A DNA stretch of 64,000 bases from CAWDCV01 sp963728125 (GTDB lineage: Bacteria; Actinomycetota; Actinomycetes; CAWDCV01): NCBI GenBank assembly GCA_963728125.1, contig CAVSIZ010000013.1:248001-312000 (forward strand), given 5' to 3'. Shown here piece after piece: positions 27,090-35,278 of this stretch. How positions within the stretch are numbered: the first letter of the stretch is position 1; every line of letters begins with the position of its first letter. A program made the position numbers and the translations under genes. Below the pieces are notes generated by a model that was not told the origin of the DNA, ran no database searches, and saw nothing but the letters and a program-made list of their open reading frames with translations.

Positions 27090-27524
27090 GTGGGCTCGTG
27101 GACGGCGGCGGAGCCGGGCGTTCTCGTTCTGCCCTCCGGACGACTGCTACGCGGACGCGCACTGCGTGCAGCTCTGCCTCCCGGACCACACCCCGAGTAC
27201 GGGCTGTACCTCCTGGCTACATCACCGCCCGCTGTGACGTGGGAGTCTCACTGGCTGCGCTGGCCGGACTTCCGGCTACCTTCCGATCGCGTCGCCGCTC
27301 GAGACGCGTTTCTCGACGTCTGGGAGCGCGCCGAGCATCAGCGCGTGGAAGTCGCGTGTGGCGGCGGGCACGGTCGCACTGGAACGGCGCTGGCCTGCGT
27401 CGCGGTCATCGACGGCCTCCCTGCAACGGATGCCGTCCAGTACGTGCGCGAGCACTACTCGCCACACGCTGTGGAAACGCCGTGGCAACGTCGGTATGTG
27501 CGCCGGTTCAAGATCTCCGACTAG
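27090..27524 (+). CDS. Protein-tyrosine-phosphatase-like protein
   Basis: 144 residues from GTG 27090. It has the cysteine phosphatase loop CGGGHGRTG (C-x5-R) at about residue 90, followed by TALACVAVIDG, and a general-acid candidate in WLRWPDFRLPSD. The length fits small dual-specificity-type phosphatases. A soluble cytoplasmic enzyme is likely. The divergent membrane-protein gene is its only close neighbour; the convergent FMN-reductase remnant ends 7 bp away. Confidence 0.8.
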   Translation: MGSWTAAEPGVLVLPSGRLLRGRALRAALPPGPHPEYGLYLLATSPPAVTWESHWLRWPDFRLPSDRVAARDAFLDVWERAEHQRVEVACGGGHGRTGTALACVAVIDGLPATDAVQYVREHYSPHAVETPWQRRYVRRFKISD

Positions 27525-27530
27525 GGGGAG

Positions 27531-27999
27531 TTAGCTCGGCGGCGGCAGCGGGTTGGCTTGCAGAGCGGTCGCGGCGGCGTAAAGGTTGGCAGCCATCGTT
27601 CGGCCGGTCTTCTCCGACCAGTCGTGACCACGGTCTGTCTCCAGGTACGACGGGCCAGGACCAGGCCCCATGTTCCAGTACGTCCAGGCCTGACCGGGGA
27701 TCGTGAAGCCGACGTCGATCAACCCGCCAGCGATCTCACTGATGACGTGGTGCGCGCCGTCCTCGTTGCCGGTGACGACCACGCCCGCCACCTTGCCGAC
27801 TGCGGTGCAACTCGGGCCAGTCGTCCCCCTCACCGAGATCGGTGTCGACACCGGGTGGCACATTGCGGTCAACGACCCTGACGACGTCGACGTCGACGCC
27901 CTTCTCCTCGAGGGCCGCGACCACGACATCGGCAAGGGCCTGGGTGTTCGAGGTAGCGGGCGATGGCTTGAGCGTGCAGTTAAGAACGAGGGCTCGCAT
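27531..27999 (-). pseudogene. NAD(P)H-dependent FMN reductase, internal deletion
   Basis: The start (ATG 27999) gives the normal N-terminus MRALVLNCTLKPSPATSNT and runs to GDDWPELHR. The normal C-terminal half (VGKVAGVVVTGNEDGAHHVI, QAWTYWNMGPGPGP) is in another frame and ends at 27531. Compared with intact family members, about 45 residues containing the flavin-loop PTW region are missing at about 27825-27835, and the junction breaks the frame. It is almost certainly non-functional. Confidence 0.85.
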
Positions 28000-28045
28000 G
28001 CATCCGGCGGTACCCGCAGCACGCGCCTCTCATCGAGCGCCGACA

Positions 28046-28939
28046 TCAAGCCGGTCGACCGCCCACATGGGCAACGGCGCGAGCGGCGCGGCGATGGCCG
28101 GCGCCAAGTGCCTCGGCGGGGTCATCGCCAGCGAGCCACGACGGCAGGAAGCCGGCGGCGAAGGCGTCGCCGGCGCCGGTGGTGTCGACCGCCACGGTGG
28201 GAACCGCCGGCACGTGCACCGGCGGCCGACTCGCTGCTGCGTACACCGCGCCGGATGCGCCGCACGTGACGACGACATCCCAGTACGACCGGGTCAGCTC
28301 GGCTGCGGCCACGCTCGGATCGGATCGACCGGTCAGCAGCTCGGCCTCCTCCGCGTTGGCGAACAGCAGCCGAGCGTCGACCGTGAGCTCAAGGAACGTG
28401 GATGGTCCGACGCGACGCAGCGGCGCTGCCGAGGCGCACGTGACCGACGTCGATGCGCCTCGGCGACGTGCCAAACCCAGTGCGTGCGTAGCGGCGTCCC
28501 TTGACCCACTGAGCAGGGCGTACCCGGATACGTGCAGGTGCGAGGCGGCGTCGAGGTCGGCCAGCGCTTCGTCCACATCCGGCACCGACACCGTCGCGTT
28601 TGCACCGACCTCGGGAAACATCGTCCGCTCCCCGTCGGGATGGACGAGCACGACGCACGTCCCCGTCGGCCGATGTGAATCCACGACCACGCGGGCGTCG
28701 ACGCCAATCTCCCGGAGTGCAGCTATCGCCTGCCGGCCGGTCTCGTCGTCGCCGACTCGGCCGACGTACGCCGTGCGCGTCCCGTCATCTGCCAACCAGG
28801 CGGCGACATTCGCCGCCGATCCGCCGGGTCGCAGCGAGATCTGGGACGCGGTGTCGCTGCCGTGTGCCGGCTCGTCGGAGAGCACCGTGATCACATCGAG
28901 CATGACGTCACCGAGGACGACGACGATCGGCTCGGTCAC
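28046..28939 (-). CDS. psuK: PfkB-family sugar kinase, probably pseudouridine kinase
   Basis: 297 residues, start overlapping the psuG stop (ATGA). It has the N-terminal PfkB signature LRPGGSAANVAAWLADDGTR, a sugar-pocket GRVGDDETG, and the C-terminal ATP/anion-hole motif DTTGAGDAFAAGFL. Alone the family is broad (ribokinase, adenosine kinase), but coupling to psuG points to phosphorylation of pseudouridine to the 5'-phosphate. The C-terminus is a little divergent. Confidence 0.85.
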   Translation of the reverse strand: MTEPIVVVLGDVMLDVITVLSDEPAHGSDTASQISLRPGGSAANVAAWLADDGTRTAYVGRVGDDETGRQAIAALREIGVDARVVVDSHRPTGTCVVLVHPDGERTMFPEVGANATVSVPDVDEALADLDAASHLHVSGYALLSGSRDAATHALGLARRRGASTSVTCASAAPLRRVGPSTFLELTVDARLLFANAEEAELLTGRSDPSVAAAELTRSYWDVVVTCGASGAVYAAASRPPVHVPAVPTVAVDTTGAGDAFAAGFLPSWLAGDDPAEALGAGHRRAARAVAHVGGRPA

Positions 28940-29847
28940 GCCGTGGCCCGAGCAACCGCGATCTGCGCCGCGAGCTCCGCGTTGCGCTCGATGATGCGCA
29001 CGTTCGCGGCAAGGCTCGCGCCGCCCGTCTCTCGGTGGAACGCCGCCAGCAGGAACGGCGTCACGTCCTTGCCCGAGATGCCTGATCGGCCCGCGGCCGC
29101 AAGGGCCTCCGTAAGCACCCGGTCATGCAGGGAGGGGTCGACCTGTTCGCCTTCAGGAAGCGGGTTCGCGACGAGAAGCGCCGCTGGTGGCAGGCCGAGT
29201 TCACGCCGGGCCCGCAGGACCTCGGCCACGTCCGCGGGGGAGTCGACGCGCCAGTCGAGGCGATGGCCCGAGTCGGTCAGGTAGAAGCCGGGAAAGGCCT
29301 TCGTGCCGAAACCGAGCACCGCGACACCGAGCGTTTCTAGCCTTTCCAGGGTGGCCGGCACGTCGAGGATTGACTTCACGCCGGCGCATACGACGCAGAT
29401 GGCGGTCCGCGCCAGCGCGACCAGGTCGGCCGACTCGTCCCAGCTCTCGTGTGCAAGCCGATGGACCCCACCGATTCCGCCGGTGGCAAAGACCTCGATG
29501 CCGACTCGTGCGGAGACGACTGCCGTGGCTGCCACCGTCGTGGCTGCGGAGCCTCCGGTGGCGACTACCACCGGAAGGTCGCGGGCGCTCGCCTTGACCA
29601 TGTCGTCGCGGCACGCAACCTCGGTCAGTTGGCTGTCATCGAGGCCGACGTGAACGACGCCGTCGAGGACGGCGACGGTCGCCGGAGTCGCCCCCCGTTC
29701 TCGTACGAGGTGTTCCACCCGGCGAGCGACCGTGAGATTGTCGGGCCGGGGCAGGCCGTGGCTGACAATCGTGCTCTCGAGTGCGACCACCGGCCTGTCG
29801 GCGGCGATCGCCTCGGCCACCTCGGGATGTATCGCGAACGAGGTCAC
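28936..29847 (-). CDS. psuG: Pseudouridine-5'-phosphate glycosidase
   Basis: 303 residues from GTG 29847, chosen because TAGCGT sits 7 nt upstream; ATG 29853 adds two residues. Family blocks are complete: ALESTIVSHGLPRPDNL, GATPATVAVLDG, VKASARDLPVV, ATGGIGGVHR, CAGVKSILDVPATLE and TPFLLAAFHRETGG. The enzyme splits pseudouridine 5'-phosphate into uracil and ribose 5-phosphate. With the overlapping kinase gene it makes a two-step route for RNA-derived pseudouridine. Confidence 0.95.
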   Translation of the reverse strand: MTSFAIHPEVAEAIAADRPVVALESTIVSHGLPRPDNLTVARRVEHLVRERGATPATVAVLDGVVHVGLDDSQLTEVACRDDMVKASARDLPVVVATGGSAATTVAATAVVSARVGIEVFATGGIGGVHRLAHESWDESADLVALARTAICVVCAGVKSILDVPATLERLETLGVAVLGFGTKAFPGFYLTDSGHRLDWRVDSPADVAEVLRARRELGLPPAALLVANPLPEGEQVDPSLHDRVLTEALAAAGRSGISGKDVTPFLLAAFHRETGGASLAANVRIIERNAELAAQIAVARATA

Positions 29848-29854
29848 CGGCATC

Positions 29855-29860
29855 ACGCTA
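29855..29860 (-). promoter_or_regulatory. -10 box of a leaderless promoter, psuG
   Basis: TAGCGT on the minus strand, then 7 nt, then GTG 29847. The ATG at 29853 lies inside the spacer, so a leaderless message would start at the GTG. Confidence 0.45.
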
Positions 29861-29885
29861 GTGCCGGAGGAGAGGAGCGACACCG

Positions 29886-31271
29886 ATGTCGGATGAGCGG
29901 AAGACGCTGGAGCGTGCCTTCGAGGAGGCGACGGCCTTCCTCGACGGACTCGGCGAGCGCAGCGTCGCGCCCCGCCTCGACGTGGATGGTGTCGAAGCGC
30001 TCTTCGACGCCGATCTGCCCATCGAGGGCGTGGATCCCCTCACCGTCGTCGACGAGCTCATCGCCGGGGCCGAGCCGGGGCTCGTCGCCATGCCGTCCGG
30101 CCGGTTCTTCGGCTGGGTGATCGGCGGCGGCTTGCCCGCGGCCCTGGCCGCCGATTGGCTGACCTCCACCTGGGACCAGAACGCCGGTCTCCTCGCCTCG
30201 TCGCCCGCCGCTGCCGGCGTCGAGCGGGTGGCTGGAACGTGGCTGCTCGACCTGCTCGGTCTGCCCGCTACCGCCGCGGTCGGTTTCGTGACCGGGGCGA
30301 TGATGTCGAACTTCACCTGCCTGGCTGCGGCTCGCCATGACGTGCTGCGCCGAGTTGGCTGGGACGTCGAGAACGACGGACTGCCTGGCGCCCCCCAGGT
30401 GACCGTCGTCGTCGGCGAGGAGCGCCACGACACGGTCGACGTTGCGCTGCGCTTCCTCGGGCTTGGGCAGGCTCGCAGTGTGGTCGTTCCCGCGGACGAG
30501 CAGGGGCGCATACGTCTCGAGGCACTGAAGGAGACGCTTCGTACGGTCCCCACTGGGCCGCTGATCCTGGCGTTGCAGGCGGGGGACGTTCACACTGGCG
30601 CGTTCGACCCTCTGGGCGAGGCCATCGACGTGGCACATGAGCACGGCGCCTGGGTGCATATCGACGGCGCGTTCGGGCTGTGGGCAGCGGCGTCGTCACA
30701 GTTGCGCCACCTCACCGCGGGCGCGGAGCGGGCCGATTCCTGGACGACGGACGCACACAAGACGCTCAACGTGCCGTACGACTCCGGCATCGCGATCGTG
30801 CGCCACCCGGACGCGCTGTACGCGGCCATGGGCGTTCACGCCGCCTACCTCATCCAGGACGACCGGCCGGATCCGGTCGCGACCGTGCCCGAGTTCTCTC
30901 GACGGGCTCGCGGTTTCGCGGTCTGGGCGGCGCTGCGCTCCCTGGGTCGTTCCGGCGTCGCGCGCATGGTCGAGGGATTCTGTGAGCACGCACGCCACTT
31001 CGCTGCCGGCCTCGAGGCGATGGATGGGGTACGGGTCGTCAACGACGTCGTCTACACGCAGGTGGTCGTGTCGTTCGGCTCGGACGAGGTCACCCGGGAG
31101 GTGGCCCGTCGATTGCTCGCCGAGGGCACCGCGTGGATGACCCCGTCGGTATGGCAAGGCCAGGCGGTGTTACGAATCTCCGTCTCGAACTGGCGAACCA
31201 CCGAGGCGGACGTGGACCGCAGCCTGGATGCCGTACGCCGCGTCCTGAAGGACGTCCGAGCCGGGACCTGA
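29886..31271 (+). CDS. PLP-dependent decarboxylase (group II)
   Basis: 461 residues from ATG 29886, with GGAGGAGAGG upstream. It has the conserved PSGRFFGWVIGGGLPAALAAD start, TGAMMSNFTCLAAARH (phosphate loop), the HIDGAFGLWAA aspartate that pairs with the pyridine nitrogen, and Schiff-base Lys in TTDAHKTLNVPYD. It is related to glutamate/aromatic amino acid decarboxylases; the substrate amino acid is not readable. It diverges from psuG by 38 bp. Confidence 0.88.
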   Translation: MSDERKTLERAFEEATAFLDGLGERSVAPRLDVDGVEALFDADLPIEGVDPLTVVDELIAGAEPGLVAMPSGRFFGWVIGGGLPAALAADWLTSTWDQNAGLLASSPAAAGVERVAGTWLLDLLGLPATAAVGFVTGAMMSNFTCLAAARHDVLRRVGWDVENDGLPGAPQVTVVVGEERHDTVDVALRFLGLGQARSVVVPADEQGRIRLEALKETLRTVPTGPLILALQAGDVHTGAFDPLGEAIDVAHEHGAWVHIDGAFGLWAAASSQLRHLTAGAERADSWTTDAHKTLNVPYDSGIAIVRHPDALYAAMGVHAAYLIQDDRPDPVATVPEFSRRARGFAVWAALRSLGRSGVARMVEGFCEHARHFAAGLEAMDGVRVVNDVVYTQVVVSFGSDEVTREVARRLLAEGTAWMTPSVWQGQAVLRISVSNWRTTEADVDRSLDAVRRVLKDVRAGT

Positions 31272-31343
31272 GACCGTCCTCGACCTGACCTGCGGGGCGA
31301 TCGTCGCCTGAGGGTGTTGGCCGAGGGTGCAAGGATGAGGAGC

Positions 31344-31985
31344 ATGCCGGACATCGAAACCGGGTCGAAGAGCTTGCGGCTCGACATCGAGCGCAGCGGC
31401 TACTACCCCGTCCTTGTCGGTGAGGCCGTGGAGTCTGCGGTCGGGAACGAGCAGGTGGTGAACTACGTCGTCCACCAGGAGACGACGTTCGACGCCTCCG
31501 AGGTGCGGCGCCACGTCACGGTCCTCGTCCTGACGCCGTCGCGCTTCATCGTCGGTCACACCGACGAGCACGGACCCGACGAGACATCGTCGGTCTCCTA
31601 TGCCACCACCTCGATCGAGGCGATCGGGTTGGATCGGATCGGCTCAGTGGTGGTCACCCGAGTCGTCTCCGAACCCGCCCGTCACGTTCGCGGTGCGGCC
31701 CCACGCGAGGTGACGCTGACCGTGGGCTGGGGCGCGATGAGTCGCATCGACCTCGAGCCGGCGGGATGTTCCGACCCCAACTGCGACGCCGATCACGGCT
31801 ACGTCGGCAGCGTGACCGCCGAGGACCTCACGCTGCGCGTGAGTGAGAACGCCGAGGGGCCGGAGGTCGTATCGCGGACACTTGCGGTTTGCTGCGGAGT
31901 TGTCCGCGGCGACGACACGCTCTCGCTGAGCAGTCGCCGGTGGTCGACGGGGGAATGGACGATCGTCCACTCGCTGCCCTGCTGA
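31344..31985 (+). CDS. DUF5998 family protein
   Basis: 213 residues from ATG 31344 (AAGGAT hexamer exactly 7 nt upstream; ATG 31335 also in frame). It has the family's ERSGYYPVLVGEAVESAVG opening, HQETTFDASEVRRHVTVLVLTPSRF (read in parts) and a CSDPNCDADHGY cysteine pair. Function is unknown. In actinobacteria it is regularly found in front of the phosphodiesterase gene, as here, where the next start lies inside its last 31 bp. Confidence 0.85.
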   Translation: MPDIETGSKSLRLDIERSGYYPVLVGEAVESAVGNEQVVNYVVHQETTFDASEVRRHVTVLVLTPSRFIVGHTDEHGPDETSSVSYATTSIEAIGLDRIGSVVVTRVVSEPARHVRGAAPREVTLTVGWGAMSRIDLEPAGCSDPNCDADHGYVGSVTAEDLTLRVSENAEGPEVVSRTLAVCCGVVRGDDTLSLSSRRWSTGEWTIVHSLPC

Positions 31986-33064
31986 CGTCTGTTGCCGCCG
32001 GGCTTGGCATCGCTGGGTTCACCGACGACCTCGGTCTCCAGCTCGACGCGCCGCGCGTCTGCGTTCTTCTCGTTGACGGTCTCGGCCTGCTGCAGCTGCG
32101 TGCACGCGCCGAGGCCGCGCCGTTCCTCACGTCGTTGCTGGCCGCGCCGGAGTCGTCGTACCTGCGAGCGGGCTTCCCCTCCACGACCGCGACCAGCCTC
32201 ACGTCGCTGGGCACCGGCCTCTTCGTCGGGAAGCATGGCGTCGTCGGCTATACCGCAGCGGTCCCCGGAGAGAACCGCCTGGTCAACCTGCTGCGCTGGG
32301 ATGGGGTCGATCCGCTGGCCTGGCAGCCGCACGAGACGGTGTCCGAGCGGGCGGCACGAGCCGGCCTTCCCGTGACTGCGGTCTCGTCACCGATGTACGA
32401 GAAGTCAGGTCTCACCCTGGCGAGCATGCGCGGGCTCGTCTACGTGGGCGCGGAGTCGGTGGGCGAGCGGGTAGCGACGGTCGCCGCAGCTCTGCGGCGT
32501 GACGACCGCGCACTCGTCTACGCGTACTACTCCGACCTCGACTCCACCGGGCATCGTTGCGGGTGCATGTCCGACGCGTGGACGTATCAACTCGCCCACG
32601 TGGATCTGTTCGTCGAGCAGCTCGCATCGGCATTGCCGCCCGACGCGGTGCTCCTGGTGACGGCCGATCACGGCATGGTCGACGTCAGCTGGGAGGCGCG
32701 GATCGACGCGGATGCCGACCTCGCTCTGCAGGACGGCGTTGCGCTTCTGGCCGGAGATGCGCGAGCCCGGTACGTCTACGCCCGTCCAGGCGCCGCCGCC
32801 GACGTGCTCGCGGCGTGGCGCGAGACGCTGGATACGCGGGCCGAGGTCGTCAGTCGCGAGGAGGCTGCCGACGCGGGATGGTTTGGGCACGACCTATCGA
32901 CGGAAGCGCTGGCCCGCATCGGCGACGTGATCACTGCCTCGGCTCTCGACAGCGCTGTCATCGCGACCCGGCGCGAACCTAGCGAGTCGAAGATCATCGG
33001 CATGCACGGCGGCCGCACCGAGGACGAGGTCCTCGTCCCGCTGGCCGTCGCCCGTTCCTTCTAG
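31955..33064 (+). CDS. Nucleotide pyrophosphatase/phosphodiesterase (alkaline phosphatase fold)
   Basis: 369 residues from ATG 31955 (GGGGGA upstream). The metal-binding fold is evident: CVLLVDGLGLLQL (first Asp), PSTTATSLTSLGTG (nucleophile Thr), YYSDLDSTGHRCG, VTADHGMVDV and GMHGGRTEDEVLVPL (His). It should cleave phosphodiesters or pyrophosphates of nucleotides. It is translationally coupled to the DUF5998 gene. Its stop shares CTAG with the convergent transporter gene. Confidence 0.88.
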   Translation: MDDRPLAALLTSVAAGLGIAGFTDDLGLQLDAPRVCVLLVDGLGLLQLRARAEAAPFLTSLLAAPESSYLRAGFPSTTATSLTSLGTGLFVGKHGVVGYTAAVPGENRLVNLLRWDGVDPLAWQPHETVSERAARAGLPVTAVSSPMYEKSGLTLASMRGLVYVGAESVGERVATVAAALRRDDRALVYAYYSDLDSTGHRCGCMSDAWTYQLAHVDLFVEQLASALPPDAVLLVTADHGMVDVSWEARIDADADLALQDGVALLAGDARARYVYARPGAAADVLAAWRETLDTRAEVVSREEAADAGWFGHDLSTEALARIGDVITASALDSAVIATRREPSESKIIGMHGGRTEDEVLVPLAVARSF

Positions 33065-33666
33065 CGGCAGGTGTCGCCGCGCCACGCCTCGAGTCCTTCA
33101 CGAACCGCCACGCCCGCGATGACCAGGGCGGCCACCGGGTCTGCCCAGGACCAGCCGAGCAAGCTGTTAAGCAGCAGGCCGCCGAGCAGGACGGCGGACA
33201 GGTACGTGCAGAGCAGTGTCTGCTTCGAGTCGGAGACGACGCTCGACGAGCCGAGTTCTCGTCCGGTGCGGCGTTGCAGGGTCGACAGCACCGGCATGAT
33301 GACGAGGCTGACCGCCGCCAGGGCAATGCCGACGGTTGATGGCCGGGCCTCGCCCGAGCCGAGCAGGGCCCGGACGGAGTCCACGGCGACGTACGCCGCC
33401 AGCGCAAAGAAGGAGACAGCGATCAGCCGGAGCGCGGTCCGCTCTCTGGTCTCGGGGTCAGGCGCAGCGAACTGCCAGGCAACTGCGGCGGCCGATCCGA
33501 CCTCGACCAGCGAATCCAGCCCGAAGCCGATCAGCGCCGCGGACGACGCCCGGGTTCCCGCGATCAACGCGACGGCGGCCTCGATCAGGTTGTAGGCGAT
33601 AGTGGCGCGGACCAACCAACGGACTCGCCGCTGAAGGAGGTGTCGACGAACGGTGAATGTCGTCAC
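33061..33666 (-). CDS. Short cation-efflux-like membrane protein (CDF domain only)
   Basis: 201 residues, start overlapping the next CDF gene (ATGA-type at 33663-33666). It has five to six helices with the CDF metal site pattern LIGFGLDSLVEVGSAAAVAW and SDSKQTLLCTYLSA. The C-terminal cytoplasmic metal-sensing domain of normal CDFs is missing, as in TMEM163-like proteins. It is probably a divalent-cation transporter acting with or beside the full CDF, under ArsR control. Confidence 0.8.
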   Translation of the reverse strand: MTTFTVRRHLLQRRVRWLVRATIAYNLIEAAVALIAGTRASSAALIGFGLDSLVEVGSAAAVAWQFAAPDPETRERTALRLIAVSFFALAAYVAVDSVRALLGSGEARPSTVGIALAAVSLVIMPVLSTLQRRTGRELGSSSVVSDSKQTLLCTYLSAVLLGGLLLNSLLGWSWADPVAALVIAGVAVREGLEAWRGDTCR

Positions 33667-34571
33667 CAGCCGACCTCTTCGCAGCCCTCGTGCGTGCTGG
33701 GCTCGACCTGCAGCGTGGCGTGCGCAATGCCGTGCCGGTCCTGCAGCGCGATGCGGGCCGCGTCGAGAATGCCGTGAGCATCAGCGCCATCGCTGGTGAC
33801 CAGGTGCGCCGTCGCAACGTGCATCCCTGAGGTCAGCGTCCAGATGTGCAGATCGTGCACGTCATCCACGCCGGGTATCGCGCTCAGGTCGGCTTCGACG
33901 GTCGACAAGTGCATGCCCGCAGGTACGTGCTGAGCCAGGACGGCGAATACCTGCCGCCCGAGTCCGTAGGCGCGGACCAGGACGAACGCCCCGATGCCCA
34001 GGGCTACGAGGGTGTCCCACATCGGATTGCCAGTCCACGCGATCAGCAATCCGGCGACCAACACGCCAAGCGAGCCGACCGCATCGCCGAGCACCTCGAG
34101 GTAGGCACCCTTGACGTTCAGGCTCTCGGCAGCGCCGCGTCGGAGCAGCGCGAGGGACGTGAGGTTGACCACGAGACCGAGCGCACCGACCACGAGCATC
34201 GTCGTCGACGCGATGTCCGGGTCGGCACCGATGCGCTGGATCGCCTCGACGATGACGAAGATCCCGACGCCGAGCATCATCAGCACGGCAAGACCTGAGG
34301 CGAACACTTCAGCTCTGTACGATCCGAAGCTGCGCCGACCCGAGGTGTCCTTGCGTACCGCGATTCGGGTGGCAACCACACTCGCCCCGAGCGCGACGAC
34401 ATCGGTCGCCATGTGGCCCGCGTCGGCGATCAGCGCAAGCGATCCAGACAACAACCCGGCGACGACCTCCACCAGGAAGAACGTCGCGGTCAGGACGAAC
34501 GCGATCGCGAGCCGTGATCGGTAGCGCCCGCCGACGTGCCCGGCCGCCCGGTCGCTGTGACCGTGCCCCAT
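33663..34571 (-). CDS. Cation diffusion facilitator (CDF, CzcD-like)
   Basis: 302 residues from ATG 34571, which overlaps the ArsR stop. Six helices hold the two metal-site pairs LALIADAGHMATDVVAL (H-x3-D, TM2) and YLEVLGDAVGSLGVL (D-x3-G/D, TM5). A His-rich start (MGHGHSDRAAGH) and a C-terminal ferredoxin-like domain with VDDVHDLHIWTLTSGMHV complete it. It is a zinc/cadmium/cobalt exporter by family. The three genes arsR-CDF-short CDF form one unit. Confidence 0.92.
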   Translation of the reverse strand: MGHGHSDRAAGHVGGRYRSRLAIAFVLTATFFLVEVVAGLLSGSLALIADAGHMATDVVALGASVVATRIAVRKDTSGRRSFGSYRAEVFASGLAVLMMLGVGIFVIVEAIQRIGADPDIASTTMLVVGALGLVVNLTSLALLRRGAAESLNVKGAYLEVLGDAVGSLGVLVAGLLIAWTGNPMWDTLVALGIGAFVLVRAYGLGRQVFAVLAQHVPAGMHLSTVEADLSAIPGVDDVHDLHIWTLTSGMHVATAHLVTSDGADAHGILDAARIALQDRHGIAHATLQVEPSTHEGCEEVGW

Positions 34572-34960
34572 CAGGACTCGGTCTGGTGACGCGCGTGCTC
34601 GCGCGACAGGTCGAGCAGCATCCGGACATGAGAGTCGGCGAGGCGGTAGTAGATCATGCGCCCGTCGCGGCGAGTGGCGACGACTCCTGCCGCCCGGAGG
34701 AGGCGAAGAGCCTGCGACACCGTGGTCTCGGTGGCGCCGATCGTTGCGGCGATGTCGCACACGCACATCTCGCCGGCCTCGAGGACCGCGTAGAGGATGC
34801 GCGCTCGGGTCGGGTCACCGAGCAGCTTGAACAGGCTGGTCAGCTGGACGATCTCGTGGCGCGCCGGGCTGGCGGCTCGGGCGGCATCCACCTTGTCCGG
34901 ATGCACACACGGAACGCCGCACGTATCGATATCGGTTACCGGCGCTATCGCCACGAGCAC
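34571..34960 (-). CDS. ArsR/SmtB-family metal-responsive repressor
   Basis: 129 residues from GTG 34960 (GTG 34954, 7 nt after GGAG, is an alternative). It has a winged helix with the metal-site helix GEMCVCDIAATIGATETTVSQALRLL (C-x-C in alpha-3; read in parts) and an N-terminal CGVPCVHPDKV that can add cysteine ligands, as in CadC/CmtR-type sensors. It should repress its own operon (two cation transporters) and release DNA on Zn/Cd/Co. A palindrome lies directly upstream. Confidence 0.9.
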   Translation of the reverse strand: MLVAIAPVTDIDTCGVPCVHPDKVDAARAASPARHEIVQLTSLFKLLGDPTRARILYAVLEAGEMCVCDIAATIGATETTVSQALRLLRAAGVVATRRDGRMIYYRLADSHVRMLLDLSREHARHQTES

Positions 34961-34964
34961 GCTC

Positions 34965-34986
34965 CATCTGAATATCTGATCAGATG
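34965..34986. promoter_or_regulatory. Candidate ArsR operator
   Basis: CATCTG at 34965 and CAGATG at 34981 frame a perfect 12-bp palindrome ATCTGATCAGAT (34974-34985), with an overlapping half TGAATATCTG. It resembles SmtB/ArsR boxes (AT-rich, TGAA...TTCA halves) and lies 4 bp upstream of the repressor start. Local AT-richness stands out from the GC-rich surroundings. Confidence 0.65.
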
Positions 34987-35052
34987 AATGCTAGCGCGTG
35001 CGGGCGCAGGCATGTACGGCGTCGCGTCGCTGCTTTGAAGGCATCACCGGCT

Positions 35053-35115
35053 GTGTAGATCGTCGTGCACCTGCTGCCGCAGCGCCCGCGGGGTGTTGCT
35101 CACGACGATCTACAC
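35053..35115. repeat. Palindromic unit 1: 15-bp perfect arms, 33-nt loop
   Basis: GTGTAGATCGTCGTG (35053-35067) and its exact complement CACGACGATCTACAC (35101-35115). The loop contains GCGCCCGCGGGGTGTTG. It is followed 28 bp later by a near copy. Confidence 0.9.
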
Positions 35116-35143
35116 GACCGTGATGACGTTGCGGAGCCGGCGT

Positions 35144-35212
35144 GTCGTGTAGATCGTCGTGGAACATTTGCAGCAGAGCGCGCGGGGTGTCGATCACGGC
35201 GATCTACACGAC
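35144..35212. repeat. Palindromic unit 2: 18-bp arms (one mismatch), 33-nt loop
   Basis: GTCGTGTAGATCGTCGTG (35144-35161) pairs with 35195-35212 except at one base. Loop length is identical to unit 1 and it shares a GCGCGGGGTGTcgat-like end, so the units are diverged copies of one element. Confidence 0.9.
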
Positions 35213-35278
35213 CGCGCCTGCGGCCGAGCTGCGCGCCGAGCTGATCGTCGTGAAGATCGTCGTGAAGAGAGGGGCGGG

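Larger units (their letters stand above)
34987..35278. other. Non-coding region holding tandem palindromes
   Basis: About 290 bp with no convincing ORF. It contains two large palindromic units (35053-35115 and 35144-35212) and a short direct repeat GATCGTCGTGAA twice at about 35243-35267. The rest shows nothing recognisable. Confidence 0.7.

Noticed and set aside
35053..35267. CRISPR array
   Set aside because: Only two palindromic units with long loops; no short direct repeats with regular spacers and no cas genes.
34987..35278. tRNA or other stable RNA gene
   Set aside because: No cloverleaf or T-loop (GTTCRA) pattern; structure is fully explained by the palindromes.
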